NCBI GenBank assembly: GCA_003213255.1
Contig: QCNI01000007.1
Span: 1-60,953 of the forward strand
DNA from: Prochlorococcus sp. AG-424-P16
GTDB taxonomy: Bacteria; Cyanobacteriota; Cyanobacteriia; PCC-6307; Cyanobiaceae
DNA: 60,953 nucleotides
Direction of reading: 5' to 3'
The stretch's first letter is position 1; each line of letters begins with the position of its first letter. Below the pieces are notes generated by a model, which saw only the letters and a program-made list of their open reading frames with translations, was not told the DNA's origin and ran no database searches. Shown in pieces: positions 19,336 through 26,056 of this stretch. The position numbers and the translations under genes were made by a program.

Positions 19336-20423
19336 GAAAAAAACTTTAAAAATAATGAATCTTCTACGTCATCATATATATCAACAGCACCAATTTCTTT
19401 CGGTAATATAAACCTCATTTTGCCATTACGAACTTTTTTATCGCCCATAAGTATTGTTTGAACGTCTTCTTTATTTATTTTGGGGATCTCGGTAGGAAGA
19501 TCATAACTCTCTAAGAGAATTCGCTGTCTCTCTAATTCTTCTTTAGACCATAACCCTTTTTCAAGTGCTATTTTCCCTGCAATATTCATACCAATTGATA
19601 TTGCCTCACCATGCAGAAATTTGCCGTAACCACATAAATTTTCAACAACGTGACCAAAAGAATGACCATAATTCAATATTGCTCTAACACCATTTTCATG
19701 TTCGTCTTGAGAAACAATATGAGACTTTGTTTTAATTGAACTACTAATTATTTTAATTAGATATTTCTTTTTGAGATTTATAAGTTCATTTTTGTTTTTT
19801 TCAATTTCTAAGTATTCGAAAAGTTCTTTATCTCTTATTACTCCGTATTTTATTACTTCAGCCATGCCTGCACTAAATTCTCTTTTGGGCAAACTTTTTA
19901 AAGTTTCTGGATCAATAAAAACTGCTTTAGGTTGATTGAAAGCTCCAATTAAATTCTTACCTTTTGGATGATTTACTCCAGTTTTCCCTCCCACAGATGA
20001 ATCAACCATTGATAATAATGTTGTTGGAATCTGAATATATTCGATGCCTCTCAGCCAAGTTGCAGCTGCAAAACCACTTACATCTCCAACAATTCCTCCT
20101 CCAAGGGCAATAATTATTGAATTTCTATCTAAGCCAAATTCAAATGCTACATCATATATTTCACTTAAGGTTTTTAAGTTTTTATATGATTCTCCAGCCT
20201 TGATAAGGAACATTTTGGCCTGAAATTTATTATCTCTTAAATTATTTAAAAATTTTTCTCCATACAAATTTGATATTTCTTCATTTGAAATCACAAGTAT
20301 TTTTTTATTCTTTGTTATTCCAATTTTTAAAAGTTCTTCGCTGATATTATTCAATATCCCTGCCTCTAGAGTTACTTCGTATGACTTATCACCTAATGGG
20401 ACTAATATTTTTCTCTTATTCAC
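19332..20423 (-). CDS. aroB: 3-dehydroquinate synthase
   Basis: 363 residues. Second step of the shikimate pathway, NAD- and divalent metal-dependent, cytosolic. Seen: [13 protein letters not shown] (dinucleotide loop), [22 protein letters not shown], and the metal-binding [11 protein letters not shown]. Length matches the family. Divergent from purK with a 125-base spacer that must hold both promoters. Confidence 0.96.
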   Translation of the reverse strand: MNKRKILVPLGDKSYEVTLEAGILNNISEELLKIGITKNKKILVISNEEISNLYGEKFLNNLRDNKFQAKMFLIKAGESYKNLKTLSEIYDVAFEFGLDRNSIIIALGGGIVGDVSGFAAATWLRGIEYIQIPTTLLSMVDSSVGGKTGVNHPKGKNLIGAFNQPKAVFIDPETLKSLPKREFSAGMAEVIKYGVIRDKELFEYLEIEKNKNELINLKKKYLIKIISSSIKTKSHIVSQDEHENGVRAILNYGHSFGHVVENLCGYGKFLHGEAISIGMNIAGKIALEKGLWSKEELERQRILLESYDLPTEIPKINKEDVQTILMGDKKVRNGKMRFILPKEIGAVDIYDDVEDSLFLKFFS

Positions 20424-20548
20424 AATTGATTACCTAGTTAAAATTTATAAATATTTGGTATTAAATACTTTATATATTAGCAAAATTTAAGCTCTAGATC
20501 CTTAAAAATTCAGTTGTTAAGAATTAGAAATGGTAATAAAATCATGCT

Positions 20549-21739
20549 ATGAGTTTTAAAAAAAATATAAACGATATTAAGAAAAATTATTCCCTAGGAA
20601 TAATTGGAGGGGGTCAACTTGCTTTGATGTTAACCGAGGCAGCAAAAAAAAGAGATCTAGAAGTATGTGTGCAAACAAAATCTTGTGATGATCCTGCTGG
20701 TTTAAAAGCAGATCATGTCATAGAAGCTGATCCTTTAAAGATAACAGGTAATAAATCATTAATTAATAAGTGTGAAAAAATAATTTTTGAAAATGAATGG
20801 ATTAAAATTGATAAATTAAATTTAATTGACAATAAAGATATTTTTGTTCCAAGCCTTAATGCAATTAAGCCATTAGTAGATAGGTTTTCTCAAAAAAAAT
20901 TAATAGACAGAATGAATATTCCCTGCCCAAAATGGATAAGTATTGAAGATTTTAAAAATCTCTCGGATGAGGAAATTAATAATTGGATTTTTCCTCTAAT
21001 GGCAAAATCAAATAAAGGTGGATATGACGGCAAAGGGAACAGAAAAATAAAGACAAAAGAAGATTTAGATTTTTTTTTAACAGAGAATAGTTCTAATGAA
21101 TGGTTAATAGAAGAATGGATAGAGTATGAAAAAGAACTGGCTCTTGTTGGTTCGAGAGATAGGACCGGTAAGATAAGATTCTTTCCAATAGTTGAGACAT
21201 TCCAATCAAACCATGTTTGTGATTGGGTTCTTGCACCTGGAATAAATGAATATGATTTGAACTTATTTGCAATAAATATTTTCTCTTCAATAGTTAATGA
21301 ACTTAATTATGTTGGAGTTTTAGCTATTGAATTCTTCTATGGAGATAATGGTCTTTTAATTAATGAAATAGCTCCTAGAACACACAACTCAGCTCATTTC
21401 TCTATTGAAGCTTGTACTTCAAGTCAGTTTGATCAATATGTTTGCATCTCTTCTGGGATAATGCCACCAGAAATCAAAATGAACTGTGAAGGGGCAATTA
21501 TGATAAATTTACTGGGGTTGAAAAAGAATTTCCCAATCTCAATGGAAACAAGAATTAAAATGTTATCTGAAATTGAGGGTTCTAATATTCATTGTTATGG
21601 CAAATCTCGAGAAATTCTGGGAAGAAAAATGGCTCACATTACATTTTTATTAAATGGTAAAACGCATTTAGAAAGATATGATGAAGCTCAAATTTTATTA
21701 ACTATGGTAAGAGACATTTGGCCATCTCCAAATGCATAA
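20549..21739 (+). CDS. purK: N5-carboxyaminoimidazole ribonucleotide synthase
   Basis: 396 residues. ATP-grasp enzyme of purine synthesis that carboxylates AIR. Seen: LGIIGGGQLALMLTEAAKKR at the N-terminus, the ATP-grasp loop KSNKGGYDGKGN, the VGVLAIEFF strand, and the metal-binding NEIAPRTHNSAHFSIEAC. Full length. Immediately followed by the 6S RNA gene on the same strand, a conserved neighbour in cyanobacteria. Confidence 0.95.
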   Translation: MSFKKNINDIKKNYSLGIIGGGQLALMLTEAAKKRDLEVCVQTKSCDDPAGLKADHVIEADPLKITGNKSLINKCEKIIFENEWIKIDKLNLIDNKDIFVPSLNAIKPLVDRFSQKKLIDRMNIPCPKWISIEDFKNLSDEEINNWIFPLMAKSNKGGYDGKGNRKIKTKEDLDFFLTENSSNEWLIEEWIEYEKELALVGSRDRTGKIRFFPIVETFQSNHVCDWVLAPGINEYDLNLFAINIFSSIVNELNYVGVLAIEFFYGDNGLLINEIAPRTHNSAHFSIEACTSSQFDQYVCISSGIMPPEIKMNCEGAIMINLLGLKKNFPISMETRIKMLSEIEGSNIHCYGKSREILGRKMAHITFLLNGKTHLERYDEAQILLTMVRDIWPSPNA

Positions 21740-21753
21740 TAAAATAAGTTAGA

Positions 21754-21944
21754 GTTAGATTACTGGATCTTTGGTTAAGTTCTTCTTTATGTGCTCTGAT
21801 CTGACTCTCTTTCGACGTGAGGAGACTGTCGTGATGCGGTAGTAAACCGATCTTGTAATCGGAAACGAAAGCCCACTTTGAATCCTCTTCTGGCATTTCC
21901 AGGTCGATGCAGCAGAGAACTGACGGGGATCCGGTGTTACCTAT
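21754..21944 (+). ncRNA. ssrS: 6S RNA
   Basis: About 190 bases starting a few bases after purK. The ends pair: TTACTGGATC at 21760-21769 with GATCCGGTGTTA at 21928-21939. The interior has an imperfect long stem with a central bubble, including CGGAAACGAAAGCCCAC, typical of 6S RNA, which mimics an open promoter and sequesters RNA polymerase. Location downstream of purK matches established cyanobacterial synteny. The exact ends are approximate. No protein ORF is credible in it. Confidence 0.85.
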
Positions 21945-21990
21945 CAAAATCCCTGCTAAAACAGGCTTTTGGTGGGTATTTTATTTTTTT
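21945..21990 (+). terminator. Terminator of 6S RNA
   Basis: Nested stems CAAAA/TTTTG and CCTG/CAGG (21945-21971) followed by a T-rich run (TTTTATTTTTTT, 21979-21990). Confidence 0.55.
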
Positions 21991-22048
21991 AGAATAACTG
22001 AGCCGTTTTTATTCTCTATCAGTGTAAAGAATTTATTTGCAACAATAC

Positions 22049-22096
22049 TTGACGATCCATTTCTAATGTATCTATATTAATAGTACATATGTATTG
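22049..22096 (+). promoter_or_regulatory. Promoter with LexA-like box, first DUF1651 operon
   Basis: TTGACG at 22049-22054, an 18-base spacer, and TATATT at 22073-22078. Three bases later comes TAGTACATATGTATTG (22081-22096), one base off the cyanobacterial SOS-box pattern RGTAC-N3-DGTWC. The box covers the expected transcription start, where a repressor would block. The same elements in the same order, with the box exactly 3 bases after the -10, precede the paralogous operon at 24.5 kb. Confidence 0.6.
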
Positions 22097-22103
22097 CTAA
22101 GTA

Positions 22104-22403
22104 ATGACTTTAGGAGGAGCTAATGTTTGGACTAATTTTTCTTACGGTTATCGTAATGAGTCCCCAAGTGGTTGGTTGCTTAGCCCAGACCGCAGCAGAT
22201 TAATTTTATTTATAAGTAATAAAAAATCTCCAAGAAATAGTATGAGAATTTTTGCTCATACATATTATGCAAATGATCTTGGTGAGCCAATGGCAATTAA
22301 ATCATCCACTCAAATGTATTTGGATAATGCTTGGGATAAATGGCATGACCTTCAATTAGAAGGTTGGACTTTTGAAGAACTTGAATTACCTGAATCTGTA
22401 TGA
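22104..22403 (+). CDS. DUF1651 family protein
   Basis: 99 residues. The DUF1651 body starts at SGWLLSPDRSRLILF (about residue 22) and contains AHTYYANDLGEP and a Trp-rich end (WDKWHDLQLEGW); it aligns along its length with the protein at 24548. The ATG has no Shine-Dalgarno and lies within about 20 bases of the predicted transcript start. The strong AGGAGG that follows (22112-22117) instead serves the overlapping +1-frame ORF at 22123. The true DUF1651 start could be internal or depend on translation of that ORF. Stop overlaps the next gene's start (ATGA). Function unknown; small soluble protein. Confidence 0.75.
   Translation: MTLGGANVWTNFSYGYRNESPSGWLLSPDRSRLILFISNKKSPRNSMRIFAHTYYANDLGEPMAIKSSTQMYLDNAWDKWHDLQLEGWTFEELELPESV
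22123..22203 (+). CDS. Overlapping +1-frame hydrophobic peptide, 26 residues (candidate)
   Basis: ATG at 22123 preceded by AGGAGG with 5-base spacing, the best ribosome site in the area. The peptide starts MFGLIFLTVIVMSPQ and continues VVGCLAQ, ending in AAD. The paralogous locus at 24567 encodes an ORF of identical length beginning MFGLIF and carrying PQ-x-x-GCL. Eleven of the first 20 residues are identical and the rest are hydrophobic or small swaps. The VVGC/LAGC segment resembles a lipobox. May be a single-span membrane peptide or tiny lipoprotein under the LexA-like promoter. No experimental evidence; see findings. Confidence 0.5.
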   Translation: MFGLIFLTVIVMSPQVVGCLAQTAAD

Positions 22404-22540
22404 CTAACTTAAATCCAATCAAAAAGAAATTATCAAAAGTAGATAGAAAGATATCTATGCAAGACCCATCAAAATTATTAGCAGAATTTTTTAATGGTGT
22501 TGTCATTGAACTTGATGAAGAATATAAATATGACTCATAA
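22400..22540 (+). CDS. Hypothetical protein, 46 residues
   Basis: Starts at ATG 22400 overlapping the DUF1651 stop by ATGA, which suggests translational coupling. Sequence begins MTNLNPIKKKLSKVDRK, continues with SKLLAEFFNGVVIELDE, soluble and charged. Its end overlaps the next start by 11 bases. No family recognised. Confidence 0.6.
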   Translation: MTNLNPIKKKLSKVDRKISMQDPSKLLAEFFNGVVIELDEEYKYDS

Positions 22541-22682
22541 AGAATTGATAGATCAAGTTTCCGCAAATTTATTTAAACAAAGTGGAAAGTTAGAAAGCAG
22601 AAGATCTTGGTTGGCAATGAGAAATTATCTTGAACAATTAGATACTGAACAACTTAAATCTATGCTTAAGGACCACGGATGA
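22530..22682 (+). CDS. Hypothetical protein, 50 residues
   Basis: Starts MTHKELIDQVSANLFKQSG; helical, charged, with no membrane span, ending MLKDHG. I chose ATG 22530 rather than the upstream in-frame ATGs because it overlaps the preceding gene by 11 bases in the usual operon manner. Last gene of the four-ORF DUF1651 operon. Function unknown. Confidence 0.6.
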   Translation: MTHKELIDQVSANLFKQSGKLESRRSWLAMRNYLEQLDTEQLKSMLKDHG

Positions 22683-22692
22683 TTTAAAAACT

Positions 22693-22806
22693 TTATTTAG
22701 TTTTTATTTTTTTCTTAATTCTCAGAAAACCGTAAGTTGCAAAGCCAACCAAAAACATATCCAAGTAAATATGCCAATTAGGAAAAATCTGGTGTATTAA
22801 TTCCAT
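22693..22806 (-). CDS. Small single-span membrane protein, 37 residues
   Basis: Starts MELIHQIFPNWHIYLDM, then a hydrophobic stretch FLVGFATYGFL and a lysine-rich tail. Its ATG shares one base with the TAA of the ligase-like gene upstream (TAATG), so the two are likely translationally coupled. No family recognised. Confidence 0.5.
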   Translation of the reverse strand: MELIHQIFPNWHIYLDMFLVGFATYGFLRIKKKIKTK

Positions 22807-23555
22807 TAACGTTTTATTGCCACTTGCCAATAAGGATAATCTAAATTTGATTTTTCTCTAATCAATTGTAATTTTCTAGAATTTATTTTTACTACTATTC
22901 CATCTGTTGGATATTGACTAAAAAGCTTCCCTTCTAGCCATTGTTTTCTAAATACTTCAATTTGGCTCGTAAAGTTGCATGAAATATCCTGAGGGATCGT
23001 GAAGCCAAGCTTTGAAAGACTTTTTTTGGACTCATATTGGTTAAGTGTTGAATTAAGTATTTGAAATGCGCAGAAGCTAAGACTTTCAGAAAATCCTTCT
23101 TTAGCCCTTAGAAATCCAGAAGCGATTCTCTGGGAGATATTTGGACTTTGGTTGGGTGCATATAATTCACCTCTAACTTGAAGAACTCTTCTTAAAGGGA
23201 GATTATTGGGAATGTTTTGGACTTTAATAAGTTTACTAGTAACGTCTGCCCCTTTTCTTGAAATTGCTTTCTCCAAGGTTCCATCCCTATATTGCAAAGC
23301 AACAGCACAACCATCAATTTTTGGTTCAATTAATAATCTGGTATCTACTAATAATCCTTTCAAAAATTCATCTATTGAATCCTTTTCTAATGAAGGTAAA
23401 ACTAGTTTATTTTTCTTTTTAAAGTAATCACAATTTGGGTTTGTTCTTAATAAATTTTTTTCAAGTTGGTCGAACTGCTTATCAGAGATTAAAGCATTAC
23501 CATTTCTATAATTATCGTCATACCATTCAATTCGTTCTTCTAAATAAGTCTTCAT
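22806..23555 (-). CDS. NAD-dependent DNA ligase-like protein, N-terminal half only
   Basis: 249 residues against about 670 for LigA. Residues 1-65 resemble domain Ia (Tyr and Asp pattern, EWYDDNYRNG, ISDKQFDQLEKN), the NAD-binding cap. The adenylation domain has motif I EPKIDGCAVAL (Lys 79), motif III QVRGELY, motif IV DGIVVKI and motif V YWQVAIKR. OB-fold, zinc finger, HhH and BRCT domains are absent, and the ORF ends cleanly after motif V. It could adenylate itself with NAD but is unlikely to seal nicks unaided. Overlaps the upstream gene by 4 bases (ATGA) and the downstream one by 1. Confidence 0.85.
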   Translation of the reverse strand: MKTYLEERIEWYDDNYRNGNALISDKQFDQLEKNLLRTNPNCDYFKKKNKLVLPSLEKDSIDEFLKGLLVDTRLLIEPKIDGCAVALQYRDGTLEKAISRKGADVTSKLIKVQNIPNNLPLRRVLQVRGELYAPNQSPNISQRIASGFLRAKEGFSESLSFCAFQILNSTLNQYESKKSLSKLGFTIPQDISCNFTSQIEVFRKQWLEGKLFSQYPTDGIVVKINSRKLQLIREKSNLDYPYWQVAIKR

Positions 23556-23761
23556 TTAATTAGATGGCTGAAGTTTTGGTCAGGTATCCAACTTGGTTTA
23601 TCTATAATCCATTTTTCTCTATCTTCATATTTAACAGTCCATAAAAGAAATAAAGAAATTTCTTTAAGAGTTATGCTAAACAAATATCTCGTTTTTGGAC
23701 TTTTTGATATAAATCCAAATAATAATATTAATAAAATAAGTTCAAACATACCTTTAATCAT
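23552..23761 (-). CDS. Hypothetical membrane-anchored protein, 69 residues
   Basis: N-terminal hydrophobic segment FELILLILLFGFI, then basic and Trp-containing residues (LLWTVKYEDREKWIIDKPSW). Its stop overlaps the start of the ligase-like gene by 4 bases, so both are on one transcript. Function unknown. Confidence 0.6.
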   Translation of the reverse strand: MIKGMFELILLILLFGFISKSPKTRYLFSITLKEISLFLLWTVKYEDREKWIIDKPSWIPDQNFSHLIK

Positions 23762-23792
23762 TTAAAAACTCAGCATAATTTTTGCGAACTTT

Positions 23793-24050
23793 TTAATTAA
23801 TGCAATTCTTATAACCCTCAATCTTTGCTAGTTCATCAACATTCAAACCTGTTTCTTCTAGTAAAGTTTCTCCTATATCGTCCTTATTAAATTTAGTTAA
23901 AGCCCCTTTAGTAGAGTACTTAATACATTGGTTTTTGTATTTTGCTTCTTTGACAACAGGAGATAAATAAAAACCAAACAAGATGATAAAAGCCCCATAG
24001 GTTACAACTTTTCTATGGTTTTTCCACCATTCATAAAATTTATTGGACAC
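23793..24050 (-). CDS. Small membrane protein with C-terminal Cys pair (TM-2Cys family)
   Basis: 85 residues. One membrane span (VVTYGAFIILFGFYLSPVV, about 15-33), then a soluble tail with Cys in NQCIKYS and YKNCIN, about 40 residues apart. The layout is shared with the proteins at 31470 and 60021: helix, short basic linker, Cys, acidic helix, Cys. Possibly periplasmic or lumenal tail with a disulfide. A TTGACA-like -35 sits upstream (antisense of about 24086-24098). Function unknown. Confidence 0.6.
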   Translation of the reverse strand: MSNKFYEWWKNHRKVVTYGAFIILFGFYLSPVVKEAKYKNQCIKYSTKGALTKFNKDDIGETLLEETGLNVDELAKIEGYKNCIN

Positions 24051-24124
24051 GAAAAATAAATGACTATTTTCTATTTTAAATTGACTGTCAACAAATTACT
24101 TTAGAAATTTAAGGATTGGTTAAT

Positions 24125-24427
24125 TTATTTTTTTTCATTAATAGATTTAACCCAAGAATAATATCTTGATTTTCTAATCCTTTGCTCTTTCGAGACTAAT
24201 CTATCTGCAGATTCTAGGGGTGATTCTCCTTTCTTGACTTTTGTTGTAATAGAAATACCAAAACCTTTTGCTTCAATTTTTGCAATGCCACCCTCTAAAA
24301 AAAATAAAAAAGACCAACCTTTGTTCCATCCTAAATAGAAGGGATTTCGATACATTGCATTCTTTTGGAGATACTCTTTAAATGATATTTTCCTTTTCAA
24401 GGAGTTACTTGTAGTCACTATTACCAA
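24125..24427 (-). CDS. Hypothetical protein, 100 residues
   Basis: Basic, with aromatic segment RNPFYLGWNKGWSFLFFLEGG and a C-terminal charged helix (ESPLESADRLVSKEQRIRKSRY). No clear signal peptide; one marginal hydrophobic patch. Divergent from the second DUF1651 operon. No family recognised. Confidence 0.6.
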   Translation of the reverse strand: MVIVTTSNSLKRKISFKEYLQKNAMYRNPFYLGWNKGWSFLFFLEGGIAKIEAKGFGISITTKVKKGESPLESADRLVSKEQRIRKSRYYSWVKSINEKK

Positions 24428-24495
24428 ATAAGAAGTTTACGGCTGATTATTTCTGGAAAGTAATTTTAGTATTTAAATATTTATAAAAGGAATAC

Positions 24496-24542
24496 TTGAC
24501 GTCTGCGAGTAGTACATTTATATTATTAGTACAACTGTATTA
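24496..24542 (+). promoter_or_regulatory. Promoter with LexA-like box, second DUF1651 operon
   Basis: TTGACG at 24496-24501, 17 bases, TATATT at 24519-24524, then 3 bases and TAGTACAACTGTATTA (24527-24542). This has the same one mismatch to RGTAC-N3-DGTWC as the box at 22081. An extra half-site AGTAC lies in the spacer (24511-24515). The matching arrangement in two paralogous promoters argues for shared regulation. Confidence 0.6.
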
Positions 24543-24547
24543 TCTTC

Positions 24548-24838
24548 ATGACCTCAGGAGTCGCTAATGTTCGGACTTATTTTTATCGTGGCAGCCTTAT
24601 TGACCCCCCAACTGGCTGGTTGTTTAACAAAAAAAGTGGTTTACTAATTTTTTTTGAGAGTTATAAGAAATCTGTATCTAATAACTTACTAGTATATACT
24701 CATCTTTTCTATGCAAATGAATTAGGTGAACCAGCCCAAATTAAAAATTCAAGACTTCATTCTATTGAGTGCGCTTGTGAAACATGGAATGAATTAATTT
24801 CAGGAGGTTGGCAAATTGTTACTAATAAATTCCAGTAA
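24548..24838 (+). CDS. DUF1651 family protein (paralog)
   Basis: 96 residues. Aligns with the protein at 22104 over its whole length: TGWLFNKKSGLLIFFES, THLFYANELGEP, CETWNELISGGW. The ATG has no Shine-Dalgarno, and AGGAG (24556-24560) inside the gene points at the +1-frame ORF at 24567. Followed 2 bases later by the Cys-rich protein gene. Function unknown. Confidence 0.75.
   Translation: MTSGVANVRTYFYRGSLIDPPTGWLFNKKSGLLIFFESYKKSVSNNLLVYTHLFYANELGEPAQIKNSRLHSIECACETWNELISGGWQIVTNKFQ
24567..24647 (+). CDS. Overlapping +1-frame hydrophobic peptide, 26 residues (candidate, paralog)
   Basis: ATG 24567 with AGGAG 6 bases upstream. Peptide begins MFGLIFIVAALLTPQ, then LAGCLTKK and ends VVY. LAGC is a textbook lipobox, although the n-region lacks basic residues. 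Same length, same start hexapeptide and same PQ-x-x-GCL as the ORF at 22123, and the same position relative to the promoter. The C-terminal six residues are not conserved. Candidate only. Confidence 0.5.
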   Translation: MFGLIFIVAALLTPQLAGCLTKKVVY

Positions 24839-24840
24839 TC

Positions 24841-25074
24841 ATGATTAAGGTAAATCCGACAAAATGGGAATATTTAAAAGAATCTACCCTAAAACGAAAA
24901 CGAACAAAGATTTGTATTACTTGCAATCACTTTCGCTACAGCACTACAGAAACTTTTGCTACTATCTTGATTTGTCCAAAATACGAAAAACGCATACCAC
25001 AGGGTGATCATCTACTTAAAGGCTGTGAGCATTGGCAAAAAAATAGGACGATATTTTCCCCTGAAGCATCTTAA
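24841..25074 (+). CDS. Cys-rich putative zinc-binding protein
   Basis: 77 residues. Possible metal ligands CITCNHF near residue 26, then CPKY, then CEHW near residue 61; CxxC plus two later Cys and nearby His suggest one zinc site. Rest is basic. Lies 2 bases after the DUF1651 stop, so it is the second gene of that operon and would share the LexA-like control. Not recognised beyond this. Confidence 0.65.
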   Translation: MIKVNPTKWEYLKESTLKRKRTKICITCNHFRYSTTETFATILICPKYEKRIPQGDHLLKGCEHWQKNRTIFSPEAS

Positions 25075-25174
25075 TTATTCTCTAATAAAACTTCTCTCGG
25101 TAGAGATATTTAATTATGTAAACAAAGCATTATTTTATACAACTTAAAAAATTCTTTTTAAGTAATTTTGAAAT

Positions 25175-25276
25175 ATGATTCAATTCTATTTTTCTATATT
25201 TTTATTAGTTGTGCTTACATTTTTTGCACTTTTATTAGATGCACCAGAATTGGCATCTTTAATTCAAACATTTTAG
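25175..25276 (+). CDS. Tiny single-span membrane peptide, 33 residues
   Basis: Begins MIQFYFSIFLLVVLTFFALL, then DAPELASLIQTF: a hydrophobic helix with a short acidic-polar tail. Directly followed by a terminator hairpin, which supports a real transcript end. No strong ribosome site. Function unknown. Confidence 0.45.
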   Translation: MIQFYFSIFLLVVLTFFALLLDAPELASLIQTF

Positions 25277-25284
25277 AAAATAAT

Positions 25285-25312
25285 AAATCAGCATTTTTAC
25301 TGATTTACTTTC
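25285..25312 (+). terminator. Hairpin after the 33-residue peptide
   Basis: AAATCAG (25285-25291) pairs with CTGATTT (25300-25306), followed by a T-rich tail. Confidence 0.5.
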
Positions 25313-25347
25313 TTAATAAGTAAGACTTAGGTTTAACTTGTTGAATA

Positions 25348-25394
25348 GGAGGGATCTAATGATTGACAGTCCACCAGAGAAGTTAAATTATTAA
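25348..25394 (+). ncRNA. Short transcript with strong ribosome site and 11-codon ORF (candidate)
   Basis: AGGAGGG at 25348-25353 stands 5 bases before ATG 25359, which opens an 11-codon ORF (MIDSPPEKLNY). The unit ends at the terminator at 25427. It may be a small RNA or a peptide-coding leader. Strong Shine-Dalgarno sequences are rare in this window, which is why it stands out. Confidence 0.35.
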
Positions 25395-25426
25395 ATTTAA
25401 ATCTAGATAAAACTAATGCTAAATCT

Positions 25427-25471
25427 GGAATGAATCTTCAATTTGAGATTCATTCCTTATTAATTTCTTTC
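25427..25471 (+). terminator. Strong rho-independent terminator
   Basis: Perfect 11-bp stem GGAATGAATCT/AGATTCATTCC (25427-25437 with 25446-25456), 8-base loop, then a T-rich tail. It closes the short transcript beginning near 25330; otherwise no gene lies between 25395 and 25569. Confidence 0.7.
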
Positions 25472-25569
25472 TAAAAAATGTAAATTATAAATATTAAATT
25501 TTAAAAGTAAAAAACTGTTCATATTAAAATGATTTGAGGCCTAAGTCTCTCCTAAGATAGTGGCAAACT

Positions 25570-25752
25570 TTACCTGAATCCGAAACCAGTTTTCTGTTCT
25601 TCTTTTTCTTCCCATTCATTAATAATTAGTTTTAGTAAACTTTTAAGTTCTGAATTTGAAGCATCAGTATCTTTTTGAAGATTTATACAAATGTTTTTTA
25701 TTTCCTCAAATGCATTATCAATTAATATTGTTTTTTGATCTGGATTAGCCAT
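25570..25752 (-). CDS. Hypothetical protein, 60 residues (paralog of 27501)
   Basis: Helical acidic protein. The core AFEEIKNICINLQKDT...INEW aligns without gaps over 34 positions with the protein at 27501 (VYELIKEELSELQKKT...QNEW), 12 identities including LQK-x-T and NEW. Soluble, function unknown. Confidence 0.6.
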   Translation of the reverse strand: MANPDQKTILIDNAFEEIKNICINLQKDTDASNSELKSLLKLIINEWEEKEEQKTGFGFR

Positions 25753-25758
25753 AGAATT

Positions 25759-25956
25759 TCAAAATGCTCCATTACAGTTGAACCCACTGCAGTTAATTAC
25801 CCTGAAGATATTCATTACAAAGTTGTGGAATCTTTCATCATAAAAAAATGCCCAGGTTGTAAATATAGCAACACCAGAGACAGCAAAGGCAACATATTGA
25901 AGCCAATGAATTCCATAGCTATCCAATCCATTTTTATCAAAATCAGAATTACTCAA
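25759..25956 (-). CDS. Hypothetical single-span membrane protein, 65 residues
   Basis: One hydrophobic segment (YVAFAVSGVAIFTTWAFF, about 21-38) with polar ends and a C-terminal CSGFNCNGAF Cys pair. The overlapping plus-strand ORF has a less natural composition, so I take this strand. Lies 6 bases upstream of the 60-residue gene on the same strand. Confidence 0.55.
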   Translation of the reverse strand: MSNSDFDKNGLDSYGIHWLQYVAFAVSGVAIFTTWAFFYDERFHNFVMNIFRVINCSGFNCNGAF

Positions 25957-26056
25957 TTGCTTTTTTACATATAATATAAATTTTTTTTTTAAAAGGAGAG
26001 TTTATTTTGAACGAAAGATTATATTTTTTTCTTTAAGACCTTGATGTACTGATAGT

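Noticed and set aside
25735-25974. Plus-strand ORF overlapping the 65-residue minus gene
   Set aside because: Composition and codon pattern are less natural than the minus-strand membrane protein, and it has no start context.
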